Shown here: positions 34,844 to 43,674 of the stretch, piece by piece
How the letters are laid out: each line of letters opens with the position of its first letter
Numbering within the stretch: position 1 is the stretch's first letter
Assembly: GCF_003171715.1 (NCBI RefSeq)
Contig: NZ_QGHL01000004.1
Location: forward strand, 248,001-312,000
Reading direction: 5' to 3'
DNA from: Novosphingobium meiothermophilum
GTDB lineage: Bacteria > Pseudomonadota > Alphaproteobacteria > Sphingomonadales > Sphingomonadaceae
Length of the DNA: 64,000 bases
Position numbers and translations under genes: made by a program
The notes under the pieces: model-generated
What the model saw: only the letters and a program-made list of their open reading frames with translations
Told to the model about the DNA's origin: nothing
Database searches by the model: none

Positions 34844-36357
34844 GCGTCAAGCCACACGTGTTCGCCGAAGCTGTAGCCCATGAGGCCACCCATCGGTATC
34901 GGCTGAAGGCCGCGCACGCGGCGGTCATACCCGTCGAGCAGGCTGATGAAGACGGGAATGCCCACCCCGCCGGTCTGGTGGATCATGAGCTGCATCTCGC
35001 CATAGATGGCCTTGCGCACGGCCGGATCGCGGGCTTGCCGCGCCTCGATCAGCATCCGGTCGAACCGTTCGTTCTTCCAGCCCGCCTCGTTCTCTGTCGC
35101 CTTCGACTGGAAGAACAGGCTGAACATGAGATCGGCAGTGGGCCGCTGGTTGATGTTCCCGAAGGTCAGCGGATGCTTCATCCAGTGGGTTGACCAGTAG
35201 CCATCGCTTGGCACCCGGTTGATCGCAAGATTCAGCCCGATCCGCGCGGCATGTTCCTGAAGGATGGACCCCATATCAACCGACTGCGTGGCCGCTGGCG
35301 AGACATAGACCGGCAGGCGCGTGCCCAGCAGCCCGGACCGCTTCAGCAGGAACCTCGCCCTATCCGGATCGAAGGCACGCTGCGGGATGGCGGGGTTGAA
35401 ATGGGGATCAAGCGGCGAAATCGGCTGATCGTTCGCAATCGTCGCAAATCCCCGGAACAGGGCCCGCTTGATAAGGTCGCGGTCCAGCAGATACTTCATC
35501 GCCAGTGCAAAGTCGGGATGCCCGGTCACGGGATTGTCCTGGCGCATGACCAGATCGGTATAGACGCCGGACTTGGTCTCCATGACCAGATGTGATCCTG
35601 ATGCCCTGACGCGCTTGACCGAACCGGGGCTGACGGCAATGACCATCTGCACATCGCCCGAAAGCAGGGCGTTGACCCGCGAGAGTTCATCGGGGATGGC
35701 AATCAGCTCGATCTCGTCGAGATAGGGCTTGCCGGACTTCCAGTAATTGGGGTTGCGCCGCACGATGGTGCGGATGCCCGGCGCAAAGGCTTTGAGAACG
35801 AATGGGCCGGTGCCGTTCGCCTCGCGGAAATCGCGCCGCCCGTTTTCCACGATGACGAACTGCGGCTGGGCAAGGATCACGGGAATGTCTGGATTGGGGC
35901 CGACGAGCCGCAGCTCCACCTCAAGCGGGCCGATGCGCCGCGCGCTCACGAACTGTTCGGCAACCGCCTTCACCTTCGATCCCACCGCAGGATCGCGGTG
36001 GCGCAGCAGCGAATAGACCACGTCGTCGGCCGTCAGTGCCTTGCCATTATGGAAATGCACGCCGCGGCGCAGGCGGATGGTCCATCTGATATTGTCGTCC
36101 GTCTCGATGGATTCGGCCAGCCCTGCCTTGACCAGCAGCCCCTGGTCATACTGCATCAGCCCGCTGTAAAGCAGGAACATGCGCATGTAGTCGCTCGAAT
36201 TGCCCGCGCGCGCAGGGTCAAGCGTATCGGCCGTAGAGGCCACGATACCGGCAACGCGGACACGCCCGCCCATGCGCGGCTTTCCGGCAAGCCTCGTCGC
36301 CGGAGCGAGTGCCGCTCCGGCTGCAAGGCCGCCCAGAAGGCCGCGTCGCGAAAGCAT
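34840..36357 (-). CDS. ABC transporter substrate-binding protein, family 5, Tat-exported
   Basis: 505-residue periplasmic peptide/nickel-type binding protein. It starts with a Tat-like signal (SRRGLLGGLAAGAAL). Family 5 features: DTLDPARAGNSSDYM..., the RGVHFHNGKALTADDVVYS segment and the C-terminal GGVGIPVFISLLDGYDRRVRGL. Defines the ligand of the importer; family 5 proteins bind peptides, glutathione, opines or nickel complexes, and nothing in the sequence picks one. Start overlaps the HAD stop by 1 nt (TGATG). Confidence 0.9.
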   Translation of the reverse strand: MLSRRGLLGGLAAGAALAPATRLAGKPRMGGRVRVAGIVASTADTLDPARAGNSSDYMRMFLLYSGLMQYDQGLLVKAGLAESIETDDNIRWTIRLRRGVHFHNGKALTADDVVYSLLRHRDPAVGSKVKAVAEQFVSARRIGPLEVELRLVGPNPDIPVILAQPQFVIVENGRRDFREANGTGPFVLKAFAPGIRTIVRRNPNYWKSGKPYLDEIELIAIPDELSRVNALLSGDVQMVIAVSPGSVKRVRASGSHLVMETKSGVYTDLVMRQDNPVTGHPDFALAMKYLLDRDLIKRALFRGFATIANDQPISPLDPHFNPAIPQRAFDPDRARFLLKRSGLLGTRLPVYVSPAATQSVDMGSILQEHAARIGLNLAINRVPSDGYWSTHWMKHPLTFGNINQRPTADLMFSLFFQSKATENEAGWKNERFDRMLIEARQARDPAVRKAIYGEMQLMIHQTGGVGIPVFISLLDGYDRRVRGLQPIPMGGLMGYSFGEHVWLDA

Positions 36358-37031
36358 CAGAGGCCCACCACCGCAGGCAGCGCACCGATGTGCGGGATCT
36401 CCACATCGCGGTAGTTCGCGTTCGAAGGCTCATGCCCGCGCCCGACAAACACCCGGCAGCCAAAGCCGAGGTCGGTCGCGGTGTTCTGATCATAGCGGAA
36501 GCTGGACGAAACGTGCATCCCCACTTCCGGCCCCATGCCAAGCTGATCGAACATGTATTCGAACGCCTGCATCCGCGGCTTGTAGGCCTGCGCGCTCTCG
36601 GCGGTATAGACCTTGTAGAAAGTCGCGCCGAGCTTTTCGACGTTCGACATGATCTGGCTGTTCATCGCGTTGGAAAGGATCACCAGCGGGATCTTGTCAC
36701 AGATTTTCGAAAGGCCGCCCGGCACGTCATCGTGCGGGCCCCACGTCGGCACGGCTTCATAAACCGCGTCAGCCTCTTCCCGGCGGAAGGGAACGCCCCA
36801 CTTCTTCGAGCAGCGCTCAAGCGAATTGGCGATGACTTCACGGTAGGGCTTCCACGGGCCAAGCACCTCGTCCAGCCGGTAGGCCGCCCAGTCCTTGCAG
36901 AAAGCAGGCAGCGCTTCGGCGGGCAGGCGATCAGCATAGAACTGCGTGGCCATCTCCGTCATGCGGAAGCGGGTCAGCGTGCCGTAGCAATCGAAGCTGA
37001 TGAACTTGGGGGTGAAAACGGCGGTGCTCAT
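36357..37031 (-). CDS. HAD-superfamily hydrolase, haloacid dehalogenase type II-like
   Basis: 224 residues with motif I FDCYGTLTRF (Asp14 nucleophile), motif II LSNAMNSQ, motif III Lys in AYKPRMQAFEYMF and a motif IV region VSSSFRYDQNTATDLG. In L-2-haloacid dehalogenases this last region reads SSN-x-x-D; here the Asn is Ser and the Asp is shifted by one, so dehalogenase activity is doubtful. First gene of the ABC-transporter operon, preceded by a 164-nt gap with no clear promoter. ATG 37031 has only a weak GAG upstream. Confidence 0.78.
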   Translation of the reverse strand: MSTAVFTPKFISFDCYGTLTRFRMTEMATQFYADRLPAEALPAFCKDWAAYRLDEVLGPWKPYREVIANSLERCSKKWGVPFRREEADAVYEAVPTWGPHDDVPGGLSKICDKIPLVILSNAMNSQIMSNVEKLGATFYKVYTAESAQAYKPRMQAFEYMFDQLGMGPEVGMHVSSSFRYDQNTATDLGFGCRVFVGRGHEPSNANYRDVEIPHIGALPAVVGL

Positions 37032-37195
37032 GGCTGCAACTCGGTCCCTGTTCCTGATGCTTGCGGCATGGCCGGAAGGCTGGTTTCGATGCTCACAGAT
37101 CACCACCATTGCAGCGGAACTTGCACCCGTTCGGCTTGCCCCGACAAGGCGCGTCACGCTTTTTTGGGCGGATCAACGGCATGGCATGCCGCACC

Positions 37196-38125
37196 TCAAT
37201 AACCCCGTGTGCGATCGACCTCCCCCACGAGCGGCGCCCCTTCCAGCAGGCGGATGACATTGTCGGCCAGCACTTCCCCAGCGGTCGCGTGGCGCGTTTC
37301 GGCGGCAACGTGGGGCGTCAGGAAAATCGCGGGATGGCTGTAGAATGGATGGCCTGCGGGCAGCGGCTCCGGGTCGGTCACGTCCAGCATGGCCGCGCGC
37401 AGGCGCCCGCTGTCGAGCGCTGCGATCAGGTCATCGGCCACCAGGTGCCCGCCGCGCCCGGCATTGATGACCGCGCTGCCCCGCGGCATCTTCCCGAAGG
37501 TCTCGCGGCACAGAATGCCGCGTGTCTCTTGGGTCAGCGGCAGCAGGCAGACAAAGGTGTTCGCCCCGGCCAGAAACGCCTCTAAGCCTTCCGCTCCGGC
37601 ATGGCAGGCAACCCCCGGAATCTCGTGGGCGCTGCGGCTCCAGCCGGAAAGCGTGAAGCCCAGCGGCCTCAGCATCTCGATGGCCGCCTTGCCCAGTTCG
37701 CCCAGCCCCATGATGCCCACCCGCGTTTCCGCCGCCAGCCGGGTATGACGATAGGTCCAGCGCCCCGCGCGCTGTTCGTTGATGAAGAACGGCAGATCGC
37801 GGTGCATGGCAAGGCAGGCCATGGCGACATATTCGGCCATCCCGGTAATGATGCCCTGCTCCACCATGCGCACCACGCGCACTTGCGGGGGCAGATCGGC
37901 AATCGGCAACTGGTCGATCCCCGCACCCACGCTGAACAGCACTTCAAGATTGGGGAACTGCGCAACAAAGTCGGCAGGTGCGTTCCATGCAGCCAGAAAG
38001 CGCACCTCGGCCGGATCGACTGCATCGTGCCCCCAGCGCCGGAAGGGCAGGTGCGGAACGCGCTCTGCCATGATCTGCGCCCAGACCCGGCCCCGTTCCT
38101 CAAGCCCGTGATACAGCATTATCAT
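37196..38125 (-). CDS. D-2-hydroxyacid dehydrogenase, glyoxylate/hydroxypyruvate reductase A-like
   Basis: 309-residue NAD(P)-dependent 2-hydroxyacid dehydrogenase reducing glyoxylate, hydroxypyruvate or similar 2-oxoacids. Cofactor motif GIMGLGELGKAAIEML; catalytic Arg near NAGRGGHLV/VGAGIDQLP, Glu in LDVTDPEPLP, His in LTPHVAAET. The start ATG 38125 overlaps the stop of the PepSY gene (ATGA), placing it in the TonB-receptor operon rather than with the HAD gene 164 nt downstream. Confidence 0.88.
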   Translation of the reverse strand: MIMLYHGLEERGRVWAQIMAERVPHLPFRRWGHDAVDPAEVRFLAAWNAPADFVAQFPNLEVLFSVGAGIDQLPIADLPPQVRVVRMVEQGIITGMAEYVAMACLAMHRDLPFFINEQRAGRWTYRHTRLAAETRVGIMGLGELGKAAIEMLRPLGFTLSGWSRSAHEIPGVACHAGAEGLEAFLAGANTFVCLLPLTQETRGILCRETFGKMPRGSAVINAGRGGHLVADDLIAALDSGRLRAAMLDVTDPEPLPAGHPFYSHPAIFLTPHVAAETRHATAGEVLADNVIRLLEGAPLVGEVDRTRGY

Positions 38126-39147
38126 TTCGACCGCTTCCCTTGTTGCCACCACATGACCGGGCCGGAAATGCCCAGCCCCACCAGCACCAGTGCCTCGATC
38201 AGCAGGACCAGCCTGCCGGTGATCCCGAAGGCATCGCCCGCATGATAGGGCAGAACTTTCATCCACAGCGCCGGATTGTCCTGCGCCCTGATCGTGCGCA
38301 CGATCCGGCCCTGGGCAAGATCGACCTTCACGATATGCACAGCCAGCGCATTGCGTTCGGGTGCCAGCAGGTTCGCGTCCATCATGCCACCGGGCGAAAA
38401 GCGCAGATCGCGCACCCTGGCCTTCGGAAAGGCTGCCTTTGCCAGTGCCATCGCGCGCCGCACTTCGGCCTCGGCGGGCGAATGGCGCCCTGCCCGTGCC
38501 GGCAGCGCCTTGCCGGGCGCGATGGCTGCGGCAAGATCGGCCCCCGCCATCAGCAACCCCGTCGCCGCACTGACGGTGATGAGCACGGCCGCCACCACTC
38601 CGATGCTGCGATGCCAGTGCCGCAACCGGATGCGCGAGGGCAGACGCGGATTGATCGCAAGCGCCTTCGCCCAGTGTCCGTTCCGTGGCCACCAGTATGC
38701 AAGGCCCGTGGCGGCCATGGCCAGCAGCACAAGGCCCGTCATCGCCACGATCATCAGGCCGGTTGTCCCGGCCATCAGCCGGTAATGCAGTTGCAGGGCC
38801 GCTTCGGCAGGAAAGGCGGCCAGTCCGCCCTCGCGCCGGATCCGGCCGGAAACCGGATCAATCGCGGCAAGACTGCGCGCACCGGCCGCATCGGCAAGCT
38901 GGACCCGTGCCAGATCGCCCTGTGCTGCGGGCATCCACAACCGCTCCACCCACTTGCCGCTGGCCGATGCCGCCACGACCAGCCTCTCGGCGGGCAGAAC
39001 CGGCCCTGCGGCTGGCGGCCCCGCGATCAGCCGGTCAAGCGGCGCCCTGAACAGCAGCACCGCGCCGGTAAGGGCTTGCAGGATCAGCAGCGGCGCAAAC
39101 AGCAAGGCAATGCGCCGGTGCCATGCCAGAAAAGTGCTGCGGCGCAT
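38122..39147 (-). CDS. PepSY-associated transmembrane helix protein
   Basis: 341 residues with four transmembrane helices. The first is near residues 12-35 (HRRIALLFAPLLILQALTGAVLL), two are central (MIVAMTGLVLLAMAATGLAYWWPR and VVAAVLITVSAATGLL), and one is at the C-terminus before VMWWQQGKRSK. PepSY_TM proteins are often ferric-siderophore or haem-linked reductases paired with TonB receptors. It lies 63 nt after the receptor and overlaps the GhrA-like gene. ATG 39147 follows GAGAGGA. Confidence 0.85.
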   Translation of the reverse strand: MRRSTFLAWHRRIALLFAPLLILQALTGAVLLFRAPLDRLIAGPPAAGPVLPAERLVVAASASGKWVERLWMPAAQGDLARVQLADAAGARSLAAIDPVSGRIRREGGLAAFPAEAALQLHYRLMAGTTGLMIVAMTGLVLLAMAATGLAYWWPRNGHWAKALAINPRLPSRIRLRHWHRSIGVVAAVLITVSAATGLLMAGADLAAAIAPGKALPARAGRHSPAEAEVRRAMALAKAAFPKARVRDLRFSPGGMMDANLLAPERNALAVHIVKVDLAQGRIVRTIRAQDNPALWMKVLPYHAGDAFGITGRLVLLIEALVLVGLGISGPVMWWQQGKRSK

Positions 39148-39210
39148 GTCGTCCTCTCGTTCCAACCGGCAGGGCCATCGCGTCAAGCGCGGCAGCCCTG
39201 CCGGCCCTTG

Positions 39211-41391
39211 TCAGAACGAGAAGCTTGCGCGCACGTTGAAGGCGCGCGGGGCGCCGGGTGCAACCCACAGCCGCGCATAGGACGCGGTGTAGAACTGCTT
39301 GTCGAACAGGTTGGTCACATCAGCGGTGATCTTCACGTTGTCGGTCGGCTCGAAGCTCGCCAGCAGACGCGCAATGACATAGCCGGGCAGTTCGAATGTC
39401 GAACCGGTTTCACCCAGCCGCTTGCCCACATAGTTGATGCCGCCGCCAAACGTGGCGCGATGCCCGCCGATCATGAAACCCTTGGTCGCGATGAGATTCG
39501 CCGCATGTTCGGGAATGTTGATGAGACGGTCGCCGGGGTTGATCGTCAGGCCGAAGTCCTTGTCGCCGGCTGCGGTCGTCCACTTGGCATCAAGATAGGC
39601 ATATGTAGCGATGATAGTGATATCGCCGGGCAGGTTGGCGTTGAAGTCCATCTCGATCCCGCGCGAACGGGCCTTGCCGCCAGCAATCGAGAACCCGGCA
39701 TTGGCCGGATTGGGATCGGCGGTGAGGATGTTGTTCTTCGTCATGGTGAAGGCCGCGATCGAGCCGCTCAGCGCACCGCCCGGTTCGCCAAGGCGCACGC
39801 CCACTTCATAGGACTTGCTCAGCTCGGCCGGGAAGGGATTGCTGGCCGCATCGACGCCGCTGTTCGGACGGAAGCCCTCGCCATATCCGGCAAAGACCGA
39901 GATATCGTCGCTCACTTCGTAAAGCACGCCGCCGGTGGGGTTGAACTGGGTCTGGTGCACAGCCGGGGCGAACCGGTTGGTATTCCGGTTCAGCACGGTC
40001 TGGCGGTAATTGTCATAGCGGCCGCCAAGGCGCAGCTTCAGGCGGTCGGTCAAATCCATCTGATCCTGGAAGTAGATACCCCACGCCTTCTGCGTTTCAT
40101 AGGTATTGGTCAGCGGCGTGGCGCCCAGCGCCAGCGTCTGCCCATAGACCGGATTGAAGATGTTGACGGCATAGTTCGCCGCGGTGATCGGCGTTCCGGC
40201 GGTATAGTTCACGGGGCGGCCGCGAAGCTGTAGCAGGTCGATGCGGAAACGGTCCCAGTCCGCGCCCAGCAGCACATGGTGTGCGATGCCGCCAGTATAG
40301 AACTTGCCTGAGATTTCCCCGCGCACCACAAGGTTGTCGGTGCTGTAATCGCGCGAACGGCGCTGACGCGAAAGGAAGGTGCCGGTCGAGGTCAGCGTCT
40401 GGCGGCGGTTCGTGCCGATCGGATCAAGCTCAGGCTCGCTCGAAAAGCCCTTGAACTCGGTCTCGCGATAGCCGAACCCGGCCAGGAAATACCAGTTTCC
40501 GCCAAGCTTCTGCTGGAACTGCACCTGATGGCCCAGCACGTTCACGCGCATCGGGCCATCGCCCGGCTCACCAAAGAAGGTGGAATTGGGCACCACGCCA
40601 AGCTGCCCGTTCACCGCAATCGTGCCGCGATCAAATGGGATGCGGTTCTGCATGAACTCCATCTCGTAGGAGATGCTGGTGTCCTTGCTGGGTGCAAACA
40701 GGATCGACGGGTTGGCCGCATAAAGCGTCTGGTGAACCGTATCGCGGAAGCTGTCGCCATCCTGTGCTGCGCCGTTCAGGCGGATCGCCACGGTATCGCC
40801 GATCGAAAGGTTGTAATCGGCCTCGATGCGGAACGTGTTCCAGCTTCCGCCCTGAACCGCGAAGGTGCCGAAGTCATCGCCGATCTTGGCCTTCTTGGTG
40901 ATGATGCTCACCGTGCCGCCCGGCTCGCCGCGGCCGAAGACCGCGCCATTGGGGCCTTTGAGGATCTCGATCTTCTCGATGCCCGAAGCATCGCGCGGGC
41001 CGCCGTAACCGCGTCCACCGTTGAAGCCGTTCACCAGAACGCCGCCGGCAAAGTTCTCGTCACCGGCAAAGCCGCGAATGGCAAAGCCGTCGAACAGGCC
41101 GCCAAAGTTGTTCTGCCGCGAAACACCGCTGGAAAGGTCAAGCGCGGCATCGAAGCGCGTGATGTTGAGGTTTTGCAGCGTCTTGGCGTCGATCACCTGC
41201 ACGCTTTGCGGCAGGGCGGAAAGGGGCACGTCACCGCGATATTGCTGGCGCTGGCCGATCACCACCATCTCTTCGGCGGGCTTGGCTTCCTCGTCTGCTG
41301 CCGCCGCGCTCTGCGCATGGGCGGCAAAGGGCATCGCTCCCGTCGCCACGCCGATTGCCAGCGCGGCCTTTATTGAGGACATCTTCATCAT
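39211..41391 (-). CDS. TonB-dependent siderophore receptor (FhuA/ferrichrome-like)
   Basis: 726-residue outer-membrane receptor. Signal peptide ends AAHA; plug domain has LSALPQSVQVIDAKTLQN, FAIRGF and IEILKGPNGAVFGRGEPGG, typical of siderophore receptors; the rest is a 22-strand barrel ending in the aromatic FNVRASFSF. Imports a ferric siderophore with TonB-ExbBD (not in window). A perfect palindrome lies 43 bp upstream of ATG 41391. Operon with a PepSY membrane protein and a 2-hydroxyacid dehydrogenase. Confidence 0.92.
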   Translation of the reverse strand: MMKMSSIKAALAIGVATGAMPFAAHAQSAAAADEEAKPAEEMVVIGQRQQYRGDVPLSALPQSVQVIDAKTLQNLNITRFDAALDLSSGVSRQNNFGGLFDGFAIRGFAGDENFAGGVLVNGFNGGRGYGGPRDASGIEKIEILKGPNGAVFGRGEPGGTVSIITKKAKIGDDFGTFAVQGGSWNTFRIEADYNLSIGDTVAIRLNGAAQDGDSFRDTVHQTLYAANPSILFAPSKDTSISYEMEFMQNRIPFDRGTIAVNGQLGVVPNSTFFGEPGDGPMRVNVLGHQVQFQQKLGGNWYFLAGFGYRETEFKGFSSEPELDPIGTNRRQTLTSTGTFLSRQRRSRDYSTDNLVVRGEISGKFYTGGIAHHVLLGADWDRFRIDLLQLRGRPVNYTAGTPITAANYAVNIFNPVYGQTLALGATPLTNTYETQKAWGIYFQDQMDLTDRLKLRLGGRYDNYRQTVLNRNTNRFAPAVHQTQFNPTGGVLYEVSDDISVFAGYGEGFRPNSGVDAASNPFPAELSKSYEVGVRLGEPGGALSGSIAAFTMTKNNILTADPNPANAGFSIAGGKARSRGIEMDFNANLPGDITIIATYAYLDAKWTTAAGDKDFGLTINPGDRLINIPEHAANLIATKGFMIGGHRATFGGGINYVGKRLGETGSTFELPGYVIARLLASFEPTDNVKITADVTNLFDKQFYTASYARLWVAPGAPRAFNVRASFSF

Positions 41392-41434
41392 CGCAACTTC
41401 ACCCCTCTTGTTGATGCGGTTGTTCGATCCCACC

Positions 41435-41463
41435 CAGCACGTGTAACATTGTTACACGTGCTG
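41435..41463. promoter_or_regulatory. perfect 29-bp palindrome, candidate operator of the siderophore receptor operon
   Basis: CAGCACGTGTAACA, one central T, then TGTTACACGTGCTG: 14-bp arms match without a single mismatch. Each end contains CACGTG. Lying 44-72 bp before the start codon it suits a dimeric repressor or activator. The sequence is not a Fur box (GATAAT repeats); an odd-centred TGTAACA-x-TGTTACA palindrome is more TetR- or GntR-like. No regulator gene is adjacent. Confidence 0.7.
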
Positions 41464-41716
41464 CAAGCGAAACCTGCGTTCGAGCCGTCCTGCGGTTTAT
41501 TGTTATCGCTTCAGCTTATGCCCCCGCAGACGAATCTTGCGTCGAAAGGGTGTGGGCAGACGAACGATTATTGTGAAATTGGCATGACACCGGCATGTTT
41601 GTGCCGCCGTCCATGAACGCACCTTCATGCCTGCCCTGCCAGGCAGACCGCACCTGCCGACGTGGGTCCTCGCCGCCTTCCGCAAGGCTCTGGCACGCTG
41701 CACCTGATGCACCGAA

Positions 41717-41752
41717 AAGGGCCGGCCCGGCGCACCTGCCGGACCGGCCCTT
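41717..41752 (-). terminator. intrinsic terminator of the DUF1624 gene
   Basis: 15-bp stem with one mismatch (AAGGGCCGGCCCGGC / GCCGGACCGGCCCTT), 6-nt loop, with TTTT at the 3' side on the minus strand. About 43 nt past the stop at 41795. Confidence 0.75.
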
Positions 41753-41761
41753 GTTTCCTGA

Positions 41762-41778
41762 CCTGCCGCTACGGCAGG
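41762..41778 (-). terminator. second hairpin after the DUF1624 gene
   Basis: CCTGCCG-CTA-CGGCAGG, 7-bp perfect arms with a 3-nt loop, between the DUF1624 stop and the main terminator. No T-run; perhaps 3'-end protection. Confidence 0.5.
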
Positions 41779-41794
41779 CCCGGCAATGTCCCGC

Positions 41795-43006
41795 TCACAG
41801 ATACTTGAGCCACCAGATGTCCTTGCGCCGCTGCTTCAGCCCCGCAAACCAGCGGGTGGGGAAGTAGAGCGGCGGAATCAGAACGAAGACCCAGATCCAC
41901 ACGGTCGAAAGGTTGTCCACGCCGAAAACGGTGCCCTTCACCGGCCCGTAAAGCATCAGGGCGGCGTGATAGATGCCCTTCAGCACATACAGATGCAGGA
42001 TGTAGAAGAACATCGGCGCGCCGCCCAGATAGGCCAGATGCGGCAGGATTGCACCGTCCTGATACTTCTCGAACAGCGCCAGCAGCAGCACGCCCGTTCC
42101 CACCGTTGGCAGCAGGAACAGCAGCGAAGGCGGATACTTGGTCAGCGCCAGGAAACTCATCACCGTGCGCAGCGGCGTTTCGCCAATGAACCACGGCTTG
42201 TCCCCATAGACATTGGCATAACGGATGAGCACGAAGGCCGCGATCATGCCGGTGCCCAGCATGATGAGCCTGCGCAGCCGCTGCGCCGGATCGGTGCCCT
42301 TGGCAAACCACGGGCCGCAAGCATAGCCCAGCAGGATCACCCCGATCCATGGCAGGACGGGATAGGTGGTCTTGGCCGTAAGCCCCATGCCGAGATCAAT
42401 CACCGACCGCTGATGCAGCACCGCCCAGAGCGCATAGCCGCTGTCTTGCGGCGTCAGAACGATTCCGTCCAGCAGGTTGTGCAGGCACACGATCGCCAGC
42501 CCCAGACCAAACTGCATTTTGCGCGGCAGATGGATCAGCGCCGAAAGCGCCACCATCGAAATGCCGATCGCCCAGATCACCTGCAACCAGAACCGTGCTG
42601 GCGGAAAGGCGAAGGTCTGCGTCGGCCAGGCAAGGCAGATCACCGTCAGTTCAAGGAAGATCAGGAACAGCCCTCGCTTGAGCAGGAACTCGCTTACCTC
42701 CTTCTTCGTGTGCGACTGGCCATAGAGCCAGGCCGAAAGCCCCGTCAGCGCGACGAATGTGGGCGCGCAGAAGGTAGAAAGCAGGCGCGTGAAGAACAGC
42801 CCCGGATCGGTCGTGTTGGCGTCCACCGGATCGCTCACCTGCAAGTGCAGGAAAAAGGTCTCGCGCACATGGTCAACCAGCATGAACAGCATCACCAGCC
42901 CGCGCAGCGCATCGATGGCCAGAAGCCGCGTTCGCACTGCCGCCGGATTGGCGGCGGCGGCCGCGGCAGGTGCGATGCCCTGCGGCGATGGTGCCAGGCT
43001 TGCCAT
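41795..43006 (-). CDS. DUF1624 integral membrane protein (heparan-alpha-glucosaminide acetyltransferase-like)
   Basis: 403-residue polytopic membrane protein with about ten helices. Family start AIDALRGLVMLFMLVDHVRETFF carries the conserved intramembrane Asp/His; later AYLGGAPMFFYILHLYVLKG, typical of DUF1624/acyltransferase_3-like proteins. Likely transfers an acyl group to an extracytoplasmic sugar, but substrate is unknown. ATG 43006 follows an excellent AAGGAGGGG; the longer in-frame start at 43036 lacks one. Single-gene unit with two terminator hairpins. Confidence 0.8.
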   Translation of the reverse strand: MASLAPSPQGIAPAAAAAANPAAVRTRLLAIDALRGLVMLFMLVDHVRETFFLHLQVSDPVDANTTDPGLFFTRLLSTFCAPTFVALTGLSAWLYGQSHTKKEVSEFLLKRGLFLIFLELTVICLAWPTQTFAFPPARFWLQVIWAIGISMVALSALIHLPRKMQFGLGLAIVCLHNLLDGIVLTPQDSGYALWAVLHQRSVIDLGMGLTAKTTYPVLPWIGVILLGYACGPWFAKGTDPAQRLRRLIMLGTGMIAAFVLIRYANVYGDKPWFIGETPLRTVMSFLALTKYPPSLLFLLPTVGTGVLLLALFEKYQDGAILPHLAYLGGAPMFFYILHLYVLKGIYHAALMLYGPVKGTVFGVDNLSTVWIWVFVLIPPLYFPTRWFAGLKQRRKDIWWLKYL

Positions 43007-43208
43007 TGCTCCCCTCCTTCTATCGATTCCGTTCAAGTCTCACAGCTTATGCCGATATGACAGCCTATCGTATCGAAGATTGCGCTCTGGCAATCCGATC
43101 TTGCCGCCGCCCGGCGGTGCAACCGCAGTTTCATGCCGCAGACGTATCCGGCTTGCAGCGCCCGCCCGGTCCATGGCAGGGCATTGCCATAGCCCTTGAA
43201 GGACGTGC

Positions 43209-43670
43209 ATGATCCCTGTTCACACCGGCGTGATTGCCCAGACCATCCAGCTCGCGCTGGCACCCGTATTCGTGCTTGTCGCCATCGGCAACATCATGAA
43301 CATCCTCACCACCCGCCTTGGCCGCATCGTCGACCGGTCCCGCACACTCCAAGGCCAACACGGCCAGACCACCGGCCGCGAACACGACATGGTGGTGATC
43401 GAGCTGCGCTATGTCGACAGGCGCATCCAGCTCATCGGACGCGCGCTGCTGCTGCTGGTCATTTCCGGGCTGGCCATCGGCGTGACAGTGGCTTCGCTGT
43501 TCGTGGGCGAGCTGACCGATCTGGAAACGGGCAACCTCACCGGGCTGACCTTCTCGCTCGCCATTGCCATGCTGATGATGGCGCTCGTCTATCTGCTGCT
43601 GGAAACGCGCATTGCCGCCAGCTCGCTGCGCCTGCCGCAGGAACTGCTCGAACTGGAACGGAAGATCTGA
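43209..43670 (+). CDS. DUF2721 family membrane protein
   Basis: 153 residues: first helix LALAPVFVLVAIGNIMNIL, a conserved cytoplasmic loop with RLGRIVDRSRTLQ and ELRYVDRRIQLIGRA, then two C-terminal helices around VISGLAIGVTVASLFV and LAIAMLMMALVYLLLETRIA. This is the standard DUF2721 layout; function unknown. ATG at 43209, convergent with the PHA-system gene four bases away. The 202-bp gap upstream, shared with DUF1624, shows no clear motif. Confidence 0.8.
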   Translation: MIPVHTGVIAQTIQLALAPVFVLVAIGNIMNILTTRLGRIVDRSRTLQGQHGQTTGREHDMVVIELRYVDRRIQLIGRALLLLVISGLAIGVTVASLFVGELTDLETGNLTGLTFSLAIAMLMMALVYLLLETRIAASSLRLPQELLELERKI

Positions 43671-43674
43671 CGGT

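Larger units (their letters stand above)
41392..41794. other. 403-bp intergenic region: palindromic operator candidate and terminator hairpins
   Basis: Between the siderophore receptor start and the DUF1624 stop, both minus strand. It holds the 29-bp palindrome near the receptor, two strong hairpins near the DUF1624 end, and about 250 bp in between with no coding sequence I believe. A 69-codon open frame at 41503-41712 has Arg-rich, non-protein-like composition. Confidence 0.8.

Noticed and set aside
23101..37150. Shared GGAAC...TTGC words in the gaps at about 23107, 29430 and 37115 as Lrp sites
   Set aside because: Spacing differs each time and an 8-mer match between such gaps is expected by chance.
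38140..40233. 697-codon open frame on the plus strand
   Set aside because: Antisense to the PepSY gene and the TonB receptor; low-complexity basic sequence, no recognisable motif.
41435..41463. Fur box or eukaryotic-type E-box reading of the palindrome
   Set aside because: No GATAAT repeats as in Fur boxes; CACGTG is simply contained in the arms and bHLH factors do not exist in bacteria.
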